DNA from: Acetobacter garciniae
Lineage (GTDB): Bacteria > Pseudomonadota > Alphaproteobacteria > Acetobacterales > Acetobacteraceae
Reading direction: 5' to 3'
Length of the DNA stretch: 64,000 bases
Assembly: GCF_017377735.1 (NCBI RefSeq)
Contig: NZ_JAFVMH010000002.1
Span: 248,001-312,000 of the forward strand
Every line of letters starts with the position of its first letter. Positions within the stretch are counted from its first letter, which is position 1. The notes below the pieces were generated by a model. That model was not told the DNA's origin. It saw nothing but the letters and a program-made list of their open reading frames with translations, and did no database searches. A program made the position numbers and the translations under genes. Positions 58,311 through 64,000 of the stretch are shown piece after piece.

Positions 58311-60204
58311 CGGCCACGTTTTCAGGTGGCGGCGTGGTGTGGTTGACCGGATCGCGCAGCAATGTGTCGCGCATGATGTCGCGCGCCAGGGGGGCCGCGG
58401 CATCGGCCCCCGTATTGCCATGCTCGATCACGACGGACACCGCATAGCGCGGCGCATCATACGGGGCAAAGCATATGAACAGGGCGTGGGGCCTGTATTC
58501 CCACGGCAGGTCGGCGGAATTGAAATGCCCGGTCTCACGCAGCGCGCGGGAGACATGGCGTACCTGGGCCGATCCCGTCTTGCCCGCCATGGTCATGCCC
58601 GGCAGGTCGAGCTGTGCCTTGGGGGCCGTGCCATGCGGTTCGTTCACCACCGCGAACATGCCGTCGCGCAGGGCTTGCAGGTAGTTCTGCGGCATGCCCA
58701 GTTCGGGCCAGTGCTCGGCCTGTGCGCGGGGGTCCAGTTCGCCGTTGATGGCGCGGACCAGATGCGGCTCCACCGCCCGCCCCGTGGCGATACGGGCCGA
58801 ATAGGTGGCAAGCTGGAGCGGGGTGACCTGAATGAACCCCTGCCCGATGCCGCTGACGATCGTATCACCCCCGTTCCAGTGGTGGTGGTGCGCCTGCCGC
58901 CACGCGGGGGTGGGAATCAGCCCGTCGCGCGTGTGGGGCAGTTCGATATCCAGCTTCACGCCCAGGCCCATCTGGTGCGCGGCCTGGGCAATGCGGTCCA
59001 TGCCGATCCGGCGCGCCACTTCGTAGAAATAGACGTCGCACGAATATTTCAGCGCCCCGTGCAGGTCCACCGAACCATGCCCCCAGCGCGACCAGCAGTG
59101 AAAGCGCGTGCCGCCAACATCAAGGTGGCCGGGGCAGAACACCCTGTTGGTCGGGCTGACAAGGCCGGACTGCAACGCCGCCATGGCCACGGCGGGCTTG
59201 AAGGTGGACCCCGGCGGGTAAACCCCCGCCACCGCCTTGTTGATAAGCGGCGTATGGACATTGTCGGTCCATTCGATCCACTGCGCGTGGCTGACACCGC
59301 TGTCGAACAGGGCCGGGTCGAAGGAGGGGGTGCTGACCATGGCCAGCACCTCGCCATTATGGCAGTCCAGCACCACAGCGGAAGCGGTCTGGTCGCCTAT
59401 GTGGTTGAGCACCTTCTGTTGCAGGCCACGGTCGATGGTCAGGCTGATTTCCTCGCCCGGCATGCCTTCCACGCGGTTGATCTCGGACATCATGCGCCCC
59501 ACGGCGTTGACCTCCATCTCGACCGAACCGGCATTGCCGCGCAGGCGTTCGTCCTGGCTCTGCTCTATGCCCGCGCGGCCCACGCGCATGCCCGGCAGGG
59601 CCAGCAGGGCCGATCCCGCCACGTCGCCTTCGTTGGGGGGGGCCACGTAGCCGATGATATGGGCCAGCATTTCGCCTTCGGGATAGACACGCCGCGTGCC
59701 CACATCGATCAGCACCCCCGGCAGGGAGGGGGCGTTGAGTTCGATACGCGCCATTTCATCCCAGGACAGGAAATCGCGCAGCATGACCGGCACAAAGCGG
59801 CGCTGATGGCGCATTTCCCGCCCGATGCGGCTGCGATCGCGTTCATCCAGCGGGATAATGGCCGAAAACCGCTCGATCGTGGCGCTGACATCCGTGGTTT
59901 CCTCGGGCATCAGCAAAGCGCGCCAGTTTTCCTTGTTGCTGGCCAGCGCAATCCCGTAGCGGTCGACAATGCGCCCGCGCGGCGGGGCCAGCAGGCGCTT
60001 GCTGACACGGTTATTGGCCGCCATGCGCGCGTAGTGGTCGCCATCATTGATCTGGAGCTTGTACAGCCGCCGGGCCAGTTCCCCCATCGCCCCGGCCTGC
60101 ACGGCCATGAAAAGCAGCGCGCGGCGGGTGAACACGCCACGGGCGGGGTCCTTCTGGTCACGAATGGGCATCAGGCGCCGGTTTTCGCGCTTGCGCCACT
60201 TCAT
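58288..60204 (-). CDS. mrdA: Penicillin-binding protein 2 (elongasome transpeptidase)
   Basis: PBP2 cross-links peptidoglycan during elongation with RodA. The 638-residue protein has a short cytoplasmic basic N-terminus, one membrane helix, the PBP dimer domain (APPRGRIVDRYGIALASN), and the transpeptidase motifs PPGSTFKP (SxxK), SCD (SxN type) and GKTGSAQ. I chose the ATG at 60204 (MKWRKRE...); a GTG at 60222 is an alternative. It lies between mreD and rodA. Confidence 0.95.
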   Translation of the reverse strand: MKWRKRENRRLMPIRDQKDPARGVFTRRALLFMAVQAGAMGELARRLYKLQINDGDHYARMAANNRVSKRLLAPPRGRIVDRYGIALASNKENWRALLMPEETTDVSATIERFSAIIPLDERDRSRIGREMRHQRRFVPVMLRDFLSWDEMARIELNAPSLPGVLIDVGTRRVYPEGEMLAHIIGYVAPPNEGDVAGSALLALPGMRVGRAGIEQSQDERLRGNAGSVEMEVNAVGRMMSEINRVEGMPGEEISLTIDRGLQQKVLNHIGDQTASAVVLDCHNGEVLAMVSTPSFDPALFDSGVSHAQWIEWTDNVHTPLINKAVAGVYPPGSTFKPAVAMAALQSGLVSPTNRVFCPGHLDVGGTRFHCWSRWGHGSVDLHGALKYSCDVYFYEVARRIGMDRIAQAAHQMGLGVKLDIELPHTRDGLIPTPAWRQAHHHHWNGGDTIVSGIGQGFIQVTPLQLATYSARIATGRAVEPHLVRAINGELDPRAQAEHWPELGMPQNYLQALRDGMFAVVNEPHGTAPKAQLDLPGMTMAGKTGSAQVRHVSRALRETGHFNSADLPWEYRPHALFICFAPYDAPRYAVSVVIEHGNTGADAAAPLARDIMRDTLLRDPVNHTTPPPENVADASDTLE

Positions 60205-60229
60205 GGACACGCCCCCCGCCACCCTGCGG

Positions 60230-60793
60230 TCATGGTGTGTCCTTCTCGTCCAGAAAACGCAGGAACCACGAAGAGGTTGCGGACAGAAGCGGGTAAATTC
60301 CTATGCACAGCAAAGCTTCAAAAAATGCGGGCGCGGGATCGAGGGAATGCAGCCGAAATACGCAGGCAAGGGTCCATTGCAAGGCGGCGGCTCCTGCTCC
60401 TACCAGTCCGAATACGCACCATACCACCAAAAAATTCGACCGCATCAGACCGAAGCGGGCATAGCTTGCGGTGCCATGGGCCAATAGAAGAATAAAGGCA
60501 CTGACCCCAAGCGGTGTAAAGCCCACCAGGTCCATGAAAAGCCCAAGAACAAAGACGTTCAGCGGCGGCATGCCCGATGGCCGCCAGACGGACCAGAAAA
60601 AGACCGTGCTCAGCACGATGGCGGGCAGAAGTTCGGCCGCGCCGGGCAGCCCCACAGGGGCCGAAAAAATGATGATGGCAAGGATGGCGAAAACGGTGGG
60701 CAGCAGGTGGCGCGCCGCACGGTCGAGTCGCTGCCGCAGGGTCAGTTGCGGTTCGGTATCGGGGTCCCAGGATGTATGGCGTGGAGAGGGCAT
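60230..60793 (-). CDS. mreD: Rod-shape-determining protein MreD
   Basis: MreD is an integral-membrane part of the elongasome. The 187-residue protein has about five hydrophobic helices and the family pattern LNVFVLGLFMDLVGFTPLGVSAFILL. It lies 12 bp after mreC and just before mrdA. Sequence conservation is low in this family, so context supports the call. Confidence 0.88.
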   Translation of the reverse strand: MPSPRHTSWDPDTEPQLTLRQRLDRAARHLLPTVFAILAIIIFSAPVGLPGAAELLPAIVLSTVFFWSVWRPSGMPPLNVFVLGLFMDLVGFTPLGVSAFILLLAHGTASYARFGLMRSNFLVVWCVFGLVGAGAAALQWTLACVFRLHSLDPAPAFFEALLCIGIYPLLSATSSWFLRFLDEKDTP

Positions 60794-60805
60794 GGCCTTG
60801 CGTCT

Positions 60806-61720
60806 CTACCCTTCCTGGCCGGGGGGCAGAAGGGTCTTGAACGGCAGGGCCAGCGGGCGGCGCGGATGGGCCAGCGGCACATGGCCCGGCGCTTCGGGCG
60901 GTTCGATTTCGGATGGCTTGAAGTCGAACACGCGCAGCATGGTCAGGTGGTCGAGTGCTGCGAAAGGCTGCACTGCCGGCTGGCCCGCATGCAGGTAATG
61001 CACCCGCCCGATGGGAATGCCCGCAGGCAGCGCGCCGGCCTGCCCACCCGTCACCACGCGTTCGCCCTCGATGGGGCGGGCGTCCTGCGGGTAGTAGAGC
61101 AGGTGCGGCGTGGGGCTGTTATCCCCCGCCATGATGGCCGAGGCATGGCTCGATTCAAGCAGCACCGGCAGGCGGCTGGCAATGTCGGTTATCAGCAGGA
61201 TGCGCGCGGCATGGGCCCCGACCTCCGTCACCCGTCCGGCCAGCCCGTCCGCCGCCAGGGCGATATTGCCCGTCTGCACCCCGCTTTGCGTGCCCGCCAC
61301 CAGCAGCACTGCGCGGGCGTAGATCCCCCCGCTATCGGCCACCACCCGCCCCGTTACGAAAGCGGGCGTGGGTTCGGGCACCCAGTGCAGTTCGGTCTTG
61401 AGGGCGTCGTTCTCGCGCGCAAGGGAAATCGCGACTTCGTACCAGCGGCGCAGATTGGCGTTTTCGGCTTGCAGGCGGCTGTTTTCCTGCGCCAGGTGCC
61501 GTGCTTCGCGCAGGCCGTCCACGATTTCGAACGCGCCGTTCTGCCCGTGGGCCAGCAGGCTCCATAGCGGGGCCAGCCCGTCGGCCACATACATGCGCGC
61601 CCTGTCGGCCACGGGTTTTTCAACCTGCCCGCCAATCATGATCCCGACAGACAGCAGCAGCAAGGCTGGCAGAACCAGCTTGGCCAGGGCCTGTCGTACC
61701 TGAATGGAAACCGGGAGCAT
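60806..61720 (-). CDS. mreC: Rod-shape-determining protein MreC
   Basis: MreC is a bitopic protein that connects MreB to PBP2 in the periplasm. The 304-residue protein has an N-terminal helix (about 12-30), a coiled coil (ENSRLQAENANLRRWYE and on) and the beta-rich MreC domain with ADGLAGRVTEVGAHAARILLITD. It follows mreB after a 108-bp spacer that contains a stem-loop. Confidence 0.93.
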   Translation of the reverse strand: MLPVSIQVRQALAKLVLPALLLLSVGIMIGGQVEKPVADRARMYVADGLAPLWSLLAHGQNGAFEIVDGLREARHLAQENSRLQAENANLRRWYEVAISLARENDALKTELHWVPEPTPAFVTGRVVADSGGIYARAVLLVAGTQSGVQTGNIALAADGLAGRVTEVGAHAARILLITDIASRLPVLLESSHASAIMAGDNSPTPHLLYYPQDARPIEGERVVTGGQAGALPAGIPIGRVHYLHAGQPAVQPFAALDHLTMLRVFDFKPSEIEPPEAPGHVPLAHPRRPLALPFKTLLPPGQEG

Positions 61721-61778
61721 GGAAACCGGGGCCCCTTTCGGGCGCTTGCGGACGATTGCGGCCCGCGTTGTCTAGTCT

Positions 61779-61817
61779 GGCACCATGGTCGGATCACCAG
61801 GGTCAGGTCATGGTGCC
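61779..61817 (-). other. Stem-loop between mreB and mreC
   Basis: GGCACCATG and CATGGTGCC form a perfect 9-bp stem with a 21-base loop just after the mreB stop. There is no T-run. It could partially terminate or stabilise the transcript, so that MreB is made in larger amount than MreCD. Confidence 0.55.
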
Positions 61818-61828
61818 GGGTGGGGCTG

Positions 61829-62983
<1,155 letters not shown>

Positions 62984-63023
62984 TCACTTGGAAATCTGTG
63001 CCCGGATTACCGGGGTGCGGGCA

Positions 63024-63084
63024 AGCAGACAAGACCCTGTGTCAAGAAACTGACGCATTAAAATGCCGCGTCAGCCTGTCTGCT
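63024..63084 (-). terminator. Nested stem-loops downstream of leuA
   Basis: An outer 8-bp pair AGCAGACA / TGTCTGCT encloses an inner CTGACGC ... GCGTCAG stem. On the minus strand the inner hairpin ends in GTCAGTTTCTTG, a modest T-rich tail, 38 bp after the leuA stop. It could terminate leuA. TTGACA (63045-63040, minus) lies inside and could start a separate mreB promoter, but no clear -10 follows. Confidence 0.55.
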
Positions 63085-63111
63085 CCCCCGCATGCCGCCT
63101 AAATGGCTGTT

Positions 63112-64000
63112 TTACGCCGTCAGGGCCTCGGGTTCGGTGCGGGCGCGCTTGACCAGCAGTTTGTTCAGCGCATGCACATAAGCCCGCACGGCCGAGACGA
63201 CCGTGTCCGCATCCGCGCCCTGGCCATCCACCAGCTTGCCGGATTCTTCGAGCCGGACAGTGGTGCGGGCCTGGGCATCGGTACCTTCGGTCACGGCACC
63301 GACCGAGAACAGGGCCAGCCGCGCCTCATGCGGGAACGCCTTGCGCAGGGCGTTGAAGGCGGCATCGACCGGGCCGTTGCCGGTGGCTTCCGCCTTGATG
63401 TCGCGCCCGTCCACTTGCAGGTTCAGTTCCACATGCGAAGGCTTGCCCGAGACCGATTGCAGGCTCAGCGACCCGAAGCGGATATGGTCGTGGTCGCGCG
63501 CTTCCTCGTCCACCAGGGCTACGATATCGTCGTCGTACACGACCTTTTTACGGTCGGCCAGGTCCTTGAACCGCGCGAAGGCGTCGTTCAGGCGGGCGTC
63601 GTCCATGTCGTCATAGCCCAGGGCCTTGAGCTTGTCGCGGAATGCCGCGCGGCCCGAATGCTTGCCCATGACCAGGGACGAACGCGACCAGCCCACGCTT
63701 TCGGGGGTCATGATCTCGTATGTGGCGGCGTTTTTCAGCACGCCATCCTGGTGAATGCCGCTTTCATGCGCGAAGGCGTTGCGCCCCACGATGGCCTTGT
63801 TGGGCTGCACGTCGAAGCTGGTGATGGTGGCCAGCATGCGCGAGACCTTCAGCAGGTTGGGCGTATGGATATTGGTGGTGAAGGGGTACTGGTCGTGGCG
63901 GGTGCGCAGCGCCATGACAATTTCTTCCAGCGCCGCATTGCCCGCGCGTTCGCCAATGCCGTTGACCGTGCATTCCACCTGCCGCGCCCCACCCCGGATG
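63112..64000 (-). CDS. leuA: 2-isopropylmalate synthase, C-terminal part
   Basis: The enzyme starts leucine synthesis by condensing acetyl-CoA with 2-oxoisovalerate. The visible 295 codons include the end of the catalytic barrel (QVECTVNGIGERAGNA, FAHESGIHQDGVLKN, and the GKHSGRAAFRDKL linker) and the C-terminal leucine-binding regulatory domain. The N-terminus lies beyond the right edge. It is upstream of mreB on the same strand, separated by nested hairpins. Confidence 0.95.
   Translation of the reverse strand, partial: IRGGARQVECTVNGIGERAGNAALEEIVMALRTRHDQYPFTTNIHTPNLLKVSRMLATITSFDVQPNKAIVGRNAFAHESGIHQDGVLKNAATYEIMTPESVGWSRSSLVMGKHSGRAAFRDKLKALGYDDMDDARLNDAFARFKDLADRKKVVYDDDIVALVDEEARDHDHIRFGSLSLQSVSGKPSHVELNLQVDGRDIKAEATGNGPVDAAFNALRKAFPHEARLALFSVGAVTEGTDAQARTTVRLEESGKLVDGQGADADTVVSAVRAYVHALNKLLVKRARTEPEALTA

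Noticed and set aside
58216-60495. A 759-codon open frame on the plus strand opposite mrdA
   Set aside because: It is an antisense shadow of mrdA and rodA with biased composition and no recognisable family.

Overview
The window is a GC-rich chromosomal segment from an alphaproteobacterium. The best fit is an acetic acid bacterium (Acetobacteraceae, probably Komagataeibacter or Gluconacetobacter). Supporting signs are a 5-aminolevulinate synthase HemA, a split PntAA/PntAB transhydrogenase, a four-gene sdhCDAB operon, a class II-like EPSP synthase next to cmk-rpsA and a TIGR02300 gene, and an mreBCD-mrdA-rodA block. The genus is an inference from gene content; no rRNA is present. The region is almost all core chromosome. 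I see no insertion sequence, prophage, CRISPR array or tRNA.

Layout from left to right. 1-2892: transhydrogenase genes (minus) diverging from asd. 3031-8468: sdhCDAB with a strong terminator, a dual-specificity-type phosphatase and an EamA exporter. 8779-13033 (minus): a glycolytic operon reading tkt-like, gap, pgk, in which the transketolase homologue has lost most cofactor-site motifs. 13382-17849: a small lipoprotein, hemA, a DsbA/ScsC-type oxidoreductase and a degenerate gamma-glutamyltransferase-like lipoprotein. 18169-23971: recA behind a LexA-like palindrome, an acetyltransferase, a ModE-type regulator and opgGH for periplasmic glucans. 23993-27079 (minus): nagA with a FucP/NagP-type transporter and a small secreted protein. 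27199-32242: SRP RNA, dnaX, ybaB, recR, a pteridine-reductase-like SDR and folB. 32517-34287 (minus): a lipase-like lipoprotein and the TIGR02300 protein. 34528-38666: aroA-cmk-rpsA. 38874-40320 (minus): rph-rdgB. 40464-50138: hrcA, a class A PBP, prfB, then tonB-exbB-exbD-exbD and a TPR protein. 50746-56640 (minus): a tripartite RND efflux operon. 57114-64000 (minus): leuA (partial), mreB, mreC, mreD, mrdA and rodA for rod-shaped growth.

The most notable signals are four. (1) prfB carries a classic autoregulatory +1 frameshift site, but its in-frame stop is UAA rather than the usual UGA. (2) An approximately 80-bp double-hairpin repeat occurs four times, once in each convergent intergenic gap larger than about 115 bp and nowhere else. 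(3) The transketolase-like protein heading the gap-pgk operon looks catalytically dead. (4) The GGT-like lipoprotein also appears to have lost key catalytic residues.

Sequence-level statements here come from reading the bases and translations by eye. Family-level statements rely on general knowledge; no database search was possible.
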